Shown here: positions 1 to 8,585 of the stretch, in pieces
Position numbering within the stretch: position 1 is the stretch's first letter
Layout of the letters: each line of letters opens with the position of its first letter
From: Silvimonas amylolytica
GTDB taxonomy: Bacteria > Pseudomonadota > Gammaproteobacteria > Burkholderiales > Chitinibacteraceae
NCBI RefSeq assembly: GCF_014645555.1
Contig: NZ_BMLY01000006.1
Span: 186,001 to 250,000, forward strand
Length of the DNA: 64,000 nt
Direction: 5' to 3'
Notes under the pieces: model-generated
The model's database searches: none
What the model was told of the DNA's origin: nothing
The model's input: only the letters and a program-made list of their open reading frames with translations
Translations under genes and position numbers: made by a program

Positions 1-61
1 CGAATCACCGGGCAACGTGTTCCGGTGTTTCACCACCAGTTACCTGGCGATGGAGTGCTTC

Positions 62-388
62 ATGAATGCTTTTATTGTTGGTGCAGATACCCTTGGCAAT
101 ATCCCGGACGTGCTGAACCAGTACGGGATTGCCATCCACAAACACGTGTCAGGCCGTAATGCTGCCCATCAGCGCAAGCCTGCCACGCTCAAGGGTGTGG
201 ATTTGATTATCCTGTTCACGGATTTTCTGGGACATAACGTCATGCGCCACTATCGCGAAATGGCGCACGAAGAAAACATCCGCTTTGTGGCCTGCCGCCG
301 GTCGGTGTGTGCGCTTTCGCAAAGCCTGGATAAAGTGTGTTCCCCGACCAAACCATGCGACGACTGTCCGGCTCGTAAAAAGCACTGA
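62..388 (+). CDS. DUF2325 domain-containing protein
   Basis: This 108-residue protein matches the DUF2325 family, whose function is not established. It opens with a short beta-strand/glycine segment (MNAFIVGADTLGNIP), has a conserved His/Arg stretch in the middle, and ends in a cysteine-rich tail (Cys in FVACRR, SVCALS, KVCSP, KPCDDCP) that could bind a metal. I chose the ATG at 62 because GGAG lies about 8 bases upstream; an in-frame start at 17 would add residues unlike the family. No partner gene is adjacent on the same strand, and the next gene converges from the right. Confidence is high that this is a gene and low on its role. Confidence 0.8.
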   Translation: MNAFIVGADTLGNIPDVLNQYGIAIHKHVSGRNAAHQRKPATLKGVDLIILFTDFLGHNVMRHYREMAHEENIRFVACRRSVCALSQSLDKVCSPTKPCDDCPARKKH

Positions 389-423
389 AAGTCATTCACG
401 TTGTTCGCCTGGTATGCAAGATG

Positions 424-2754
424 TCAGGCGGTCTTGCCCTCTTCGGTACTCCCGCCGACAGCAGGTGCGAAGCGATAGCCGTTTTTGGTGGTTTGCTTGA
501 CTTCATACATGGCCGCATCGGCCGCAGACAATAGTTCTTCGGCGTTAACGGGTTCGCCGGGCTGATGCAATGCAATGCCGATACTGGTCGAAAGCGTGAT
601 TTGATGCTCGCCCAGATCAAACGGCTGCTGCATGGCTTGCACAATTTTCTGTGCGACACGCGTGGCATCAATTTGGGGGTTTTGCAGGTCTTCCAGCAAG
701 ATGGTGAATTCATCCCCAGCCAACCGGGCGACTGCATCTGTCTTGCGTACACAGGCTTGCAGGCGGCGTCCGAACGTGGTCAACACCTCATCGCCGGCGT
801 CATGTCCAAAGCGATCATTGACTGCTTTGAAGCCATCCAGATCAAGAAAAAACACAGCCAGCGCCTGCGGATGCCGTGCCTGACGCTCGCATGCTTGCTC
901 AATCAATTGCAAGATCGCGCGCCGATTGGGCAATCCGGTTAACGGGTCTTCCATTGCTTCACGGCGCAATGTTTCTTCCAGGCGTTTGCGATCAGTCAGA
1001 TCAACACCCAGCGCGTAGCAGCCGCGCACGTGACCGTCTGGCGCCACGTCTGGCACCATGCTCAGACGGACATCCCGAGGCTTGTCGCCGGAATCCAGAT
1101 GGATATCTCCCGCGCATTTCTTGCCAGCTAGCGCGCTGCGAATCAAGCCCTCAATCAGCTGCCATTCTTCCGGTGAGACCACGTCGGGTATCGGCAGATC
1201 CATGATTAACTGCGGATCGCGACCAAACCAGTCTTCATAGGTCGCGTTCATATACCGGCAACGCAGGGTCGATTCGATATAACCGATCAGAACCGGCACG
1301 TTATCCATGATGGTCTGCAACTGTTCCTGGCTTTCTCGTAATTGCGCCTCGGCATGTTTTCGGGCCGAGATGTCGTGCAGAAAGATATTGAACAAATAGC
1401 GACCGTTATCCCAGATCGGCGACACGGTCTTTTCTACTTCAACAGGATGACCATCTTTGTGGCGGGCGTGCATTTCGCCGCGCTCGAACAATTGCGGTAA
1501 ATCGGCAAACTCTACATAAGCACGAACGGCGGCGCGCACTTCGTCCCGATGCTCTGGCATGATGATCAGATCTGCAAAATTGCTGCCCAATGCTTCATCG
1601 CGGGTCCAGCCGAAGATTTCGGACGCCTGCTGATTCCACTCCAGAATCGTGCCTTCTGGCGTGGCGCCGACAAATGCTTCCAGCGCGGTGTCCAGCGTAT
1701 CGCTCAACCGGCGCTTTTTGATCAATGTCTGATCCTGGATCACCCGTAACTCGCCCAAGGCCCGCGCCAGTTGTACGTTGGCGGATGAGAGTTGCTGTGT
1801 GCGTGCCGTGACTTCGGCTTGCAGGCTGGCTTGTAACTCCTGCAAACGCGCTTCCGCTGCCTTGCGTGCAGAGATGTCCTGCGCTACCAGTACGAGGAAC
1901 CACGGCTGGCCGGTATCACCCCGAAACAATGAATAGGTGAATTCCACCCAGACTTTGTGGCCATCCCGATGCAAGATCTGTTCTTCGCTGCGTTCTACCT
2001 CGCCCCCATTGATCAGACGTTCTCGCCGAGCGGCCATTCGTGCGGCAGCCTCAACATCCAGCAACTCATCCAGCGGCACCGCCAGCAGCGAGGTGACGTT
2101 ATACCCCAGTAAATTGGCAAAACGCGCGTTCACCCGCAGCCAGTCACCATCAAGGCTCCGATGCGCCAGCCCAACGGCAGCCTGATCAAACGTGCTGCGA
2201 AACAGGCTTTCCTGGTGGATGATTTCTTCACTGGCGCGTGCTTGCGACAGAGAGGCACGAATGGCGAACTCACGCGCGTGCAACTCCTTTTGCACCAGCG
2301 TCGCGACGTCAACCAGCATGTGGATCCCGGCTTCATCGAGCTTGCGCGGGTGCGGGTCGAACACGCAGAGCGAGCCAATGCGGTACCCACTCAGCGTTTT
2401 GAGTGCTTTGCCGGCACAAAAGCGAATATACGGTGGGCCAATGACCGAAGGGTTATCGTGAAATCGCGGATCAACACGTGCGTCTTCCATGACCAGCAGA
2501 TCATCTTCGATGATGGTGTGACCACAGAACGAGACATCGCGCGCGGTACGTTTGCCGGTAAATCCGTAACAGGATTTGAAGAATTGGAAATCCGCAGCAA
2601 CGAGTGAAATCAGCGCGTTTTCGACCCCAAATACTTTGGCTGCCAGTCGGGTCAGCCGATCCAGTGCAGGATCAGGGTCGCTATTGAGCAGATTCAGCTG
2701 GTTCAGCGCTTGCAGGCGTGCTTCTTCGTCTGGCGGAATAGGGGCAACGATCAT
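424..2754 (-). CDS. Diguanylate cyclase with GAF and three PAS domains
   Basis: A soluble 776-residue signalling protein predicted to make cyclic di-GMP from two GTP. The order seen is an N-terminal GAF domain (about 20-165), a PAS/PAC unit (about 185-305), a coiled-coil stretch (about 305-350), two more PAS/PAC units (about 350-470 and 475-595) and a C-terminal GGDEF domain (about 600-765). The active-site loop reads AGDEF (679-683), a variant commonly seen in active enzymes. RKTD lies five residues upstream, which fits the RxxD inhibitory site for product feedback. There is no EAL domain and no membrane segment, so the input is probably cytoplasmic. It stands alone, 193 bases downstream of a LysR gene on the same strand. 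The sensed ligand is unknown. Confidence 0.92.
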   Translation of the reverse strand: MIVAPIPPDEEARLQALNQLNLLNSDPDPALDRLTRLAAKVFGVENALISLVAADFQFFKSCYGFTGKRTARDVSFCGHTIIEDDLLVMEDARVDPRFHDNPSVIGPPYIRFCAGKALKTLSGYRIGSLCVFDPHPRKLDEAGIHMLVDVATLVQKELHAREFAIRASLSQARASEEIIHQESLFRSTFDQAAVGLAHRSLDGDWLRVNARFANLLGYNVTSLLAVPLDELLDVEAAARMAARRERLINGGEVERSEEQILHRDGHKVWVEFTYSLFRGDTGQPWFLVLVAQDISARKAAEARLQELQASLQAEVTARTQQLSSANVQLARALGELRVIQDQTLIKKRRLSDTLDTALEAFVGATPEGTILEWNQQASEIFGWTRDEALGSNFADLIIMPEHRDEVRAAVRAYVEFADLPQLFERGEMHARHKDGHPVEVEKTVSPIWDNGRYLFNIFLHDISARKHAEAQLRESQEQLQTIMDNVPVLIGYIESTLRCRYMNATYEDWFGRDPQLIMDLPIPDVVSPEEWQLIEGLIRSALAGKKCAGDIHLDSGDKPRDVRLSMVPDVAPDGHVRGCYALGVDLTDRKRLEETLRREAMEDPLTGLPNRRAILQLIEQACERQARHPQALAVFFLDLDGFKAVNDRFGHDAGDEVLTTFGRRLQACVRKTDAVARLAGDEFTILLEDLQNPQIDATRVAQKIVQAMQQPFDLGEHQITLSTSIGIALHQPGEPVNAEELLSAADAAMYEVKQTTKNGYRFAPAVGGSTEEGKTA

Positions 2755-2947
2755 GCCGCACCTGCGATGTGATCAATTTTGCAGGCTGGCGCGTATGAGC
2801 GGGTCTGAGACAAGTTGCCTGTCCTCCGTGTTTTCTGAAAACCGGGTGGCGATCTATTCTTCCTGGATAATAGGCTGTTTTGCGGCCAAATTCGCGGTCG
2901 CATTGACGCGGGTTACGGGCATTTCTGACGGAACCGGGTGCAGCCGA

Positions 2948-3832
2948 TCAGACTCCGAAGTGCGTCAGCATGAAGTTGATGAACTCGCTCAGCTTCGGTG
3001 TGGGCTGCCGGTCCGCCTGATAAATCAGATGCATGGGGCGGGCCGGCGGTGTGAAATCGGGCAGTAATTGCACCAGACGTCCCGTGGCCAGATCATCCGC
3101 AAGCACGGGTTCGGACTGCATCACAATGCCAAACCCGGCAAGCGCTGCATTGCGCAACGCCTGGCCATTATTGATGGTCAGGCGGGCGGGAACTTGCACC
3201 TGAATTTCGCCGGCTTCGCCAAACATGCGCCAGGTGTGTTCGGTTTCCCATCGCAAAAAGTCCATGCACTCATGCTGAGCCAGTTCATCGGGCTGTACGG
3301 GCGTGCCATACCTGGCCAGATAGTCCGGGCTGGCACATAAGAGCATCCGATAGGGGCGCAAGGGGCGGGCAACCAGCCCCGAGTCACTGAGTTTGCCGAT
3401 GCGGATGACAGCATCGTAGCCATCCTCAACCAGATCAACCACGCGATCATTCAGATGCAAGGCCACGCTGATTTCAGGAAATGTTTGCAAAAAGCGGGTG
3501 AGGGTCGGGGAGAGCTGGTTGGCACCGAACGAGACCGGCGCACTTACGCGCAACTCGCCGCGAGGGGCATTTCGCAAGATATCGACACTGGCATCTGCCG
3601 CCTCGACCTCCATCAAGGCCTGGCGGCAACGCTGGTAATAGACGCGTCCTGCCTCGGTGAGCCCCTGGCGGCGGGTAGTGCGGTTAAGCAGGCGTACGCC
3701 CAAGCGTTGTTCCAGGGCCTGCACATGCTTGCCTACCATGGTGGCTGAGATGTCGAATTCTCTCGCCGCTGCGGTAAAGCCGCCAAGGTCCACCACCCGC
3801 ACAAAAATCTGCATGCTTTGCAATCGATCCAT
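2948..3832 (-). CDS. LysR-family transcriptional regulator
   Basis: A LysR-type regulator of about 294 residues. The N-terminal winged helix-turn-helix (residues 1-60, beginning MDRLQSMQIFVRVVDLGGF) is followed by a substrate-binding-like effector domain (about 85-290). Sequence style resembles the CrgA/DmlR-like subgroup common in beta- and gammaproteobacteria. I placed the start at the second in-frame Met because family members begin there; an ATG at 3850 adds six residues, and neither has a clear Shine-Dalgarno. The gene is divergent from a YciI-family gene across about 130 bases, so it may control that gene as well as itself. The effector is unknown. Confidence 0.88.
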   Translation of the reverse strand: MDRLQSMQIFVRVVDLGGFTAAAREFDISATMVGKHVQALEQRLGVRLLNRTTRRQGLTEAGRVYYQRCRQALMEVEAADASVDILRNAPRGELRVSAPVSFGANQLSPTLTRFLQTFPEISVALHLNDRVVDLVEDGYDAVIRIGKLSDSGLVARPLRPYRMLLCASPDYLARYGTPVQPDELAQHECMDFLRWETEHTWRMFGEAGEIQVQVPARLTINNGQALRNAALAGFGIVMQSEPVLADDLATGRLVQLLPDFTPPARPMHLIYQADRQPTPKLSEFINFMLTHFGV

Positions 3833-3961
3833 ATGCTTATTTAAAACCATGAGTTGCAGGTGTTAAAAAACATAGCATATTTATCGTTTTTTGATTGGCA
3901 ATGACAATGGTCTCGTGCCTGCAAAACGATAGGCGTTTTGCCACAACAAGGAGAACGGATC

Positions 3962-4252
3962 ATGTATGTGCTTACTGCCAGCTATGCCCAAAGCCCCGCC
4001 GCGGTCGAACCCCATATTGCTAGTCATGCCGCTTGGGTCAAGCGCTACCTTGATGCGGGCGTGTTCCTGGCTGCCGGCCCCAAGCGCAGCGGGCTGGGAG
4101 GGGTGATTCTGGTGCACGTCCCATCCCGTGAAGCATTGCGGGAAATCCTGGCAGAAGACAGCTATGTCATTGCTGACGTCGTGAACTATACGATTGATGA
4201 GATCGAGTTCAAGGCAACGGTGCCGGAGCTGGCAGCACTCAAGGGCATTTGA
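3962..4252 (+). CDS. YciI family protein
   Basis: A 96-residue protein of the YciI-like superfamily, a ferredoxin-like alpha/beta fold often found as a dimer. The opening MYVLTASYAQSP, the internal His-Ala-Trp stretch (SHAAWVKRYLDAGVFLAAGP) and a conserved Asp/Tyr region (EDSYVIADVVNY) match the family. The precise reaction is not known for most members. An AAGGAG ribosome site lies about 9 bases before the ATG at 3962. The gene is divergently paired with a LysR regulator and ends at a bidirectional terminator shared with the CRP-like gene. It differs from the second YciI protein in this window (10722-11021). Confidence 0.85.
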   Translation: MYVLTASYAQSPAAVEPHIASHAAWVKRYLDAGVFLAAGPKRSGLGGVILVHVPSREALREILAEDSYVIADVVNYTIDEIEFKATVPELAALKGI

Positions 4253-4272
4253 GGCTTCATGCCCGACAAATA

Positions 4273-4300
4273 AAAAAGCCGACCAGCAGGTCGGCTTTTT
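4273..4300. terminator. Bidirectional rho-independent terminator
   Basis: A 12-base inverted repeat (arms 4273-4284 and 4289-4300, loop AGCA) has an A tract on the left arm and a T tract on the right. It lies between the convergent YciI gene and the CRP-like gene, so it can stop transcription from both sides. Confidence 0.9.
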
Positions 4301-4323
4301 CTGTCCTGATCCAGCGATGTAAA

Positions 4324-4992
4324 TCAGAAACGTTCTGGCATGCGCTGCAGCAGAATGATGCGTTTGTTTTCCAGACGCACGTAACCGCCAAAGACCAGTT
4401 CCTTCAGGATTCTGGCAATCATTTCACGCGAAGAACCAACGCGATCGGCAATAGCCTGCTGCGTCAGCGGCTCATTGATGATCATGGTGCCATCGGCTTG
4501 CTCATGCACCATGCCTTCAAACAGGGCGCGCACGCGGCCGTAGACATCCAGCAATGCCAGGTTTTTCATGGTGGCGGAAAGGCGACGCACCATGCGGGCC
4601 AGCGACAGGATCAGTTTGTCTTTGACTTGCGGATAGGCATCGAGCGCAGTACGGAAATCTTGCTTGGTGAACATCAGGAAGGTGGAATCTTCCTCGCACT
4701 GCGTGGACCAGCTGCGCGGTTCATCATCAATCATTGAGGTTTCACCAAACACATCGCCGGCTTCACCAATCAGGAACACAAATTCCTTGCCTTGATTATC
4801 GCTGGTGAAAGAACGCGTGCGACCTTCCACGAGAAGATACATGGCTTCGCCCGGGTCGCCTTCGCGAAACAGAAAGGTGCCCTTGGGCAGATGACGGCGT
4901 ACCGCAGCCTGAAGGACCACTTCCAGGTCTTCGTCTGAAAATCCTTCAAATGCGGGAATCTGGCCGAGAAAGTTTTTCAAAGTAGTATCCAT
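4324..4992 (-). CDS. Crp/Fnr-family transcriptional regulator, CRP-like
   Basis: A 222-residue regulator with an N-terminal cyclic-nucleotide-binding beta barrel (about 15-125), a dimerisation helix (about 125-150) and a C-terminal helix-turn-helix (about 165-215). The recognition helix VGSSREMIARILKEL closely resembles that of E. coli CRP (VGCSRETVGRILKML). The phosphate-binding cassette FGET...PRSWS keeps the Glu and Arg-Ser used to hold cAMP. There is no N-terminal cysteine cluster, so it is not an oxygen-sensing FNR. Whether it binds cAMP or another nucleotide such as c-di-GMP cannot be decided here. A small lipoprotein gene lies just upstream on the same strand. Confidence 0.88.
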   Translation of the reverse strand: MDTTLKNFLGQIPAFEGFSDEDLEVVLQAAVRRHLPKGTFLFREGDPGEAMYLLVEGRTRSFTSDNQGKEFVFLIGEAGDVFGETSMIDDEPRSWSTQCEEDSTFLMFTKQDFRTALDAYPQVKDKLILSLARMVRRLSATMKNLALLDVYGRVRALFEGMVHEQADGTMIINEPLTQQAIADRVGSSREMIARILKELVFGGYVRLENKRIILLQRMPERF

Positions 4993-5012
4993 CTATGAAA
5001 CATCTCCTGTGC

Positions 5013-5366
5013 TCATTCGCCGTCTTTAGCCGGCTCAGAGGCTGCTGATGTGTTGTGTTGTTCAGGCGCTGCCTTTTTCTTGTCTTCAGGATCAGGGCCG
5101 CAGTCTTCAGCACTGCTTGGCACCACGTCCATTTTTTTGGCAAGCATATATTCGTTCATTTCTTTCCAGCCGGCAAAGATATCCGATTTGGCAACTTTCG
5201 GATTGCGGCTGAAGCAATCTTCCAGCGCTCTGCCGCTATGGCGACAGGCCGCTCCAATCGCTTTGCCGTTGGCTTGTTGCTTGTTCAGCATGGTATTGAC
5301 CTGATCACAGCCGCTGAGTGCCGTAACGACAAAAAAAAGACCTGCGAGTGAGCGGAGTCTGGACAT
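5013..5366 (-). CDS. Small predicted lipoprotein
   Basis: A 117-residue protein with a short hydrophobic signal peptide and a lipobox (LSGC, Cys20), so it is probably a lipid-anchored envelope protein. The mature part has Cys41, Cys51 and Cys89, a conserved-looking core (DIFAGWKEMNEYMLAKKMDV) and a charged C-terminal tail rich in Lys, Ala and Glu. Similar short proteins with this IFAGWKEMN core are familiar from betaproteobacteria but have no assigned function. The stop lies only about 20 bases from the start of the CRP-like gene, so the two may be co-transcribed. Confidence 0.72.
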   Translation of the reverse strand: MSRLRSLAGLFFVVTALSGCDQVNTMLNKQQANGKAIGAACRHSGRALEDCFSRNPKVAKSDIFAGWKEMNEYMLAKKMDVVPSSAEDCGPDPEDKKKAAPEQHNTSAASEPAKDGE

Positions 5367-5541
5367 AAGGTTTGCAACCCGTAGTTGATCGGTTAACGGC
5401 TATATCGGGTTAAACCATACTTTACTTTAGATGCTGTAAAGCAATTTGCCCGCTCGCAGACAATATGCAAGAGCACGTCCGAAAAAAGAATGAGGAAAAA
5501 TCAGATAATAAGTGGGGATGAGCCGCGAATGGATAAACGGC

Positions 5542-5573
5542 AAGGGCCTGCAAAGTTGATTTGCAGGCCCTTT
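5542..5573 (-). terminator. Hairpin terminator after the Tim44-domain gene
   Basis: A 13-base stem (AAGGGCCTGCAAA and its complement) with the five-base loop GTTGA lies just beyond the stop of the Tim44-domain gene, reading on the minus strand. The T tract is short, so efficiency is uncertain. It may also insulate the upstream region of the small lipoprotein gene. Confidence 0.65.
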
Positions 5574-5620
5574 ACGAATCAAGCGTGATTGATTGTCGAA
5601 ACGCGCGAAGCGAAGTGCGA

Positions 5621-6505
5621 TCAGCGAGGTTGTTCAATACCTGCCAGCAACCAGCGTGAAGACGGGGCTTTTTGTTTGGTGAAGTGCCAGATCTCTTCAA
5701 ACGGCTCCACGGGAGCATTCACATATTCGCTGACATGACCTTTGAAACGTACGCTGGCCACGACGCGGGCAGCTTCGTCAGTGATATCCAGCAGATCAAT
5801 ATTCAGAGACGGGAAATCAGCGATCTCCCGATTTGCCTGGATTTGTGCCTGCAGTTCGGCAAACAGTTCCGGCGTCAGATATTTGCGCAATTCATCCAGT
5901 TGTTCGGGCGAATTCATGGCTTGCAGATGCTGGAAACTTGCTTTGGCATGACGCAGAAAAGCCTGGGTGTCTGTGCCATCTGGCAGGCTGGCCGGTGCAT
6001 TCAGGCCGTTTTGCATCAATCCTTCGCCAATACGGTAAACCTTCTGATTGCCCTGGGTGTTCAGACGAGAGTCATTCCAGCCGGGGACCGGGCGGGTTTC
6101 TGGATAGGGATCAATCACGGGGCGCTCGCGGCGGCGCAAGAACATAAACCCGGCCAGCGTCAAACCGCCAAGCAAGATCAGCCAGCCCCACGGCAGGCTG
6201 CCACTCTGTTCTGAGGCGCTTGCGCTTGAGGCGTGCTCGCCACTGCGAGCAAGTGCATAACCCGCCGCTGCGCCAACGGCAGCGCCCGCCAAAGCAGGCA
6301 CGACGACAGAGCGTTGAGGCTGTGTTTGTTGAGGTTGTGGCTGGGCCGGTGCCGGCTGCGCAGGCGCAGGGCGTGTAATCTGGTTGCGTTGCATGCCGGC
6401 TGAACGACCACTGCCAAGCCGGGCCGCTTCAGCGGGCCCGGTCACTGCTATTGCAAGCGCCAAAAATACGAGGAGAAAACGTGGTCCGGTGGTACGACTA
6501 CGCAT
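5621..6505 (-). CDS. Tim44-like domain membrane protein
   Basis: A 294-residue protein with an N-terminal signal-like segment (residues 1-27, ending AEA), a low-complexity Pro/Gln/Ala stretch (about 40-65), a glycine/alanine-rich hydrophobic segment (about 68-87), a clear transmembrane helix (PWGWLILLGGLTLAGFMFL, about 104-122) followed by arginines, and a C-terminal Tim44/MPP5-like domain (about 165-292). Bacterial Tim44-domain proteins are membrane-associated with no settled role. Topology suggests the Tim44 domain is cytoplasmic. The gene is monocistronic, flanked by a terminator on one side and 420 bases of noncoding DNA on the other. Confidence 0.82.
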   Translation of the reverse strand: MRSRTTGPRFLLVFLALAIAVTGPAEAARLGSGRSAGMQRNQITRPAPAQPAPAQPQPQQTQPQRSVVVPALAGAAVGAAAGYALARSGEHASSASASEQSGSLPWGWLILLGGLTLAGFMFLRRRERPVIDPYPETRPVPGWNDSRLNTQGNQKVYRIGEGLMQNGLNAPASLPDGTDTQAFLRHAKASFQHLQAMNSPEQLDELRKYLTPELFAELQAQIQANREIADFPSLNIDLLDITDEAARVVASVRFKGHVSEYVNAPVEPFEEIWHFTKQKAPSSRWLLAGIEQPR

Positions 6506-6926
6506 TAACGACAGTCCCTGGTCAATCGATTGTCAGGTTTTGTTTGGGTGAACCATGAATCGTACATTAGTAAGGGCTTAAACTGCTAATTTCAAGTGCG
6601 ATAAAACGACGATTTTTGTGTATACGATACAGCCCGTCTACGCACCCTGGCGCCGTACGGGCGGTATTATTGAGCTAACAGGCTGTCAGAACGGCGATTG
6701 CCGTTACCGCAAAACGCGGAGCCGACAAGAATCGCCATACACCTTGTTGGGGTGGGCAATCCTTGGCCAGGAAAGAAAACTTTCCATTGCGCAATTTGTT
6801 TTCTTACGGCTTGCGGCGTGTCGCGCGCCATTGTGTGGCGCGCGCAGAATGTTTGATTAGTTATCAGAGTCCGGCATCCTGGACGGAGCCGCAAGCGGAA
6901 AAAGCTGAAAGGCAATCAGGACAGGA
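6506..6926. other. 421-base noncoding gap with several short palindromes
   Basis: No convincing coding frame is present. I see AACGGC-GATT-GCCGTT (6690-6705), GGAAAG-AAAA-CTTTCC (6770-6785), the palindrome ATTGCGCAAT (6786-6795) and a 9-base GC-rich hairpin (6822-6844). None has a T tract. The left end must hold the promoter of the Tim44-domain gene, and the right end the 3' region of folB. Confidence 0.5.
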
Positions 6927-7283
6927 TCAACTGCGCTGGCCGCGTTCGATCGTTACGCCCACACGGCCTACTTCGTGCAAGATACCCAGCTTGGTCACCG
7001 AAACTCGGGTCCACGGCGCAGAAAAGTCCTGCATAATCAGATGCGCGATATGTTCGGCCAGGGCCTCAAGCAACAAGAAGTGCTGTTCTGCCATGGCTTG
7101 TCGCAAGTGTTGAACGACTTTGTCGTAGTCGATGGTGTCAGTGAGGTTGTCAGAGACACAAGCCTGGGTTGAAGGTAGCCCGATTTCCAGATCAAGCTCA
7201 ACAACCTGAGGGGCGACACGTTCCCAGTCATACCAGCCGATCAGGGTTTTGGCGCGTACGCCGTGCAAAAAGATGATGTCCAT
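6927..7283 (-). CDS. folB: Dihydroneopterin aldolase
   Basis: A 118-residue enzyme of folate synthesis that converts 7,8-dihydroneopterin to 6-hydroxymethyl-dihydropterin and glycolaldehyde. The start MDIIFLHGVRAKTLIGWYDWER, the TIDYDKV motif, the LLEALAEHIA helix holding the substrate-binding Glu, and the basic stretch TKLGILHEVGRVGV (position of the catalytic Lys in the family) are all present. Its length matches E. coli FolB. It is divergent from plsY across a short intergenic region, as in many beta- and gammaproteobacteria. Confidence 0.95.
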   Translation of the reverse strand: MDIIFLHGVRAKTLIGWYDWERVAPQVVELDLEIGLPSTQACVSDNLTDTIDYDKVVQHLRQAMAEQHFLLLEALAEHIAHLIMQDFSAPWTRVSVTKLGILHEVGRVGVTIERGQRS

Positions 7284-7306
7284 ACCACTCCTGGCGCGGG
7301 TTCAGT

Positions 7307-7337
7307 TTGACGTTCCCGGCTGCGGATCGCTTACAAT
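7307..7337 (+). promoter_or_regulatory. Possible plsY promoter
   Basis: TTGACG (7307-7312) and TACAAT (7332-7337) resemble sigma-70 -35 and -10 boxes, but the 19-base spacer is long. They lie 30 bases before the plsY start. Confidence 0.4.
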
Positions 7338-7367
7338 CGAAAACTCGCTATTGTAGTGGATTTCCAA

Positions 7368-7988
7368 ATGCAGTCGTTAATCGTCGTGCTGGCCGCTTAT
7401 CTGATCGGTTCTCTCTCGTTCGCTGTGATCGTATCCCGCGCAATGGGTATGGCCGATCCACGTACTTATGGTTCGGGTAACCCGGGCGCGACCAACGTCC
7501 TGCGCTCTGGCAACAAAAAAGCGGCGCTGCTGACGTTGATCGGCGATGCCCTCAAGGGGTTGGTCGCCGTCTTGTTTGCCAGCTTGCTGGTAGGGCTGTG
7601 GCGCTTGCCCCGGCCGGACGCGGTGATTGCCGCAGCGGCGCTTGCGGTTGCCATCGGTCATATGTGGCCGGTCTTTTTCCGCTTCAAGGGTGGCAAGGGT
7701 GTTGCGACAGCAGGCGGGATTTTGCTGGCACTGGACTGGCGTGTCGGACTGGTGACGCTGGCGGTATGGTTGATCCTGGCCAAGGGGTTCAAGATTTCAT
7801 CGCTGGCCGCGTTGATTGCTGCTGTGATTGCACCAATCCTCACCTGGTATTTCATACCGCAACGCGAATACCTGTATTCGGTCTTGGTGATCTCCGTGTT
7901 GCTGATCGTCCGGCATCACGAGAACATTCGCAAACTGCTGACGGGTAGCGAGAGCCGCATCACGGGCCAGGATGAATCGCGTTCCTGA
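7368..7988 (+). CDS. plsY: Acyl-phosphate glycerol-3-phosphate acyltransferase
   Basis: A polytopic inner-membrane enzyme of about 206 residues that transfers an acyl group from acyl phosphate to glycerol 3-phosphate, the first step of phospholipid synthesis. Three conserved loops are seen: the Ser/Arg motif before DPRTYGSGNPGATNVLRSG, the GHMWPVFFRFKGGKGVAT motif, and the later motif around VRHHENIRKLLTGSE. About five membrane helices are visible. I chose the ATG at 7368, with GTGGA upstream, over a GTG at 7356 that adds four residues. The gene ends at a strong terminator shared with smpB. Confidence 0.95.
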   Translation: MQSLIVVLAAYLIGSLSFAVIVSRAMGMADPRTYGSGNPGATNVLRSGNKKAALLTLIGDALKGLVAVLFASLLVGLWRLPRPDAVIAAAALAVAIGHMWPVFFRFKGGKGVATAGGILLALDWRVGLVTLAVWLILAKGFKISSLAALIAAVIAPILTWYFIPQREYLYSVLVISVLLIVRHHENIRKLLTGSESRITGQDESRS

Positions 7989-8004
7989 TCGCTTTCTGAA
8001 CAAA

Positions 8005-8036
8005 ACAAAAAGCCCGGCGTTGACCGGGCTTTTTGT
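8005..8036. terminator. Bidirectional terminator between plsY and smpB
   Basis: A GC-rich stem AGCCCGG/CCGGGCT with A and T tracts on the two arms (total arms 8005-8017 and 8024-8036) sits between the convergent plsY and smpB genes. Confidence 0.9.
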
Positions 8037-8060
8037 TGGGCGCGATGGCGCAGGATTGCG

Positions 8061-8528
8061 TCAGCCTTGCTTGGTGTGCTGCCGCACAATGCGTGCCTTC
8101 TCACGTACCCATTCACGTTCTTTCTGGCTTTCACGCTTGTCATGCTGTTTTTTGCCCTTCGCAAGGCCGATATCCAGCTTGATGTAGCCATTCTTGAAGT
8201 GCATGTTCAACGCGGCGACGGTATAGCCGGAGCGCTCGACTTTCTCGGCCCACTTGATGATTTCGTGACGCTTGAGCAGTAGTTTTCGTAGCCGGGTAGG
8301 GTCTGCATAAACATGCGTCGAGGCAGAACTGAGCGGCGTAATATGCGAACCCATCAGCCAGAAATCGCCTTTGGAAAAGATCACATAAGATTCTTTCAAC
8401 GCGACGCGGCCGGCGCGGATGGATTTGACCTCCCAGCCTTCCAGTTGCAGCCCGGCCTCAAGCCGGTCTTCGATAAAATAGTCGTGAAACGCTTTGCGGT
8501 TATCAACAATCGTCATTTCTTTTGCCAT
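8061..8528 (-). CDS. smpB: SsrA-binding protein SmpB
   Basis: A 155-residue RNA-binding protein that delivers tmRNA to stalled ribosomes for trans-translation. Family motifs are clear: [31 protein letters not shown] (split here by eye), KESYV, LMGSHI, and the basic C-terminal tail [17 protein letters not shown], which inserts in the decoding centre. The usual length is about 150-160 residues. No tmRNA gene is visible in this window. It is divergent from the asparaginase gene, with start codons under 60 bases apart. Confidence 0.97.
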   Translation of the reverse strand: MAKEMTIVDNRKAFHDYFIEDRLEAGLQLEGWEVKSIRAGRVALKESYVIFSKGDFWLMGSHITPLSSASTHVYADPTRLRKLLLKRHEIIKWAEKVERSGYTVAALNMHFKNGYIKLDIGLAKGKKQHDKRESQKEREWVREKARIVRQHTKQG

Positions 8529-8585
8529 TCGGGCTCATCGTCTGAATAAAGATTGTACCGGGTGGCGCGTTTTCGAGGTATCACT

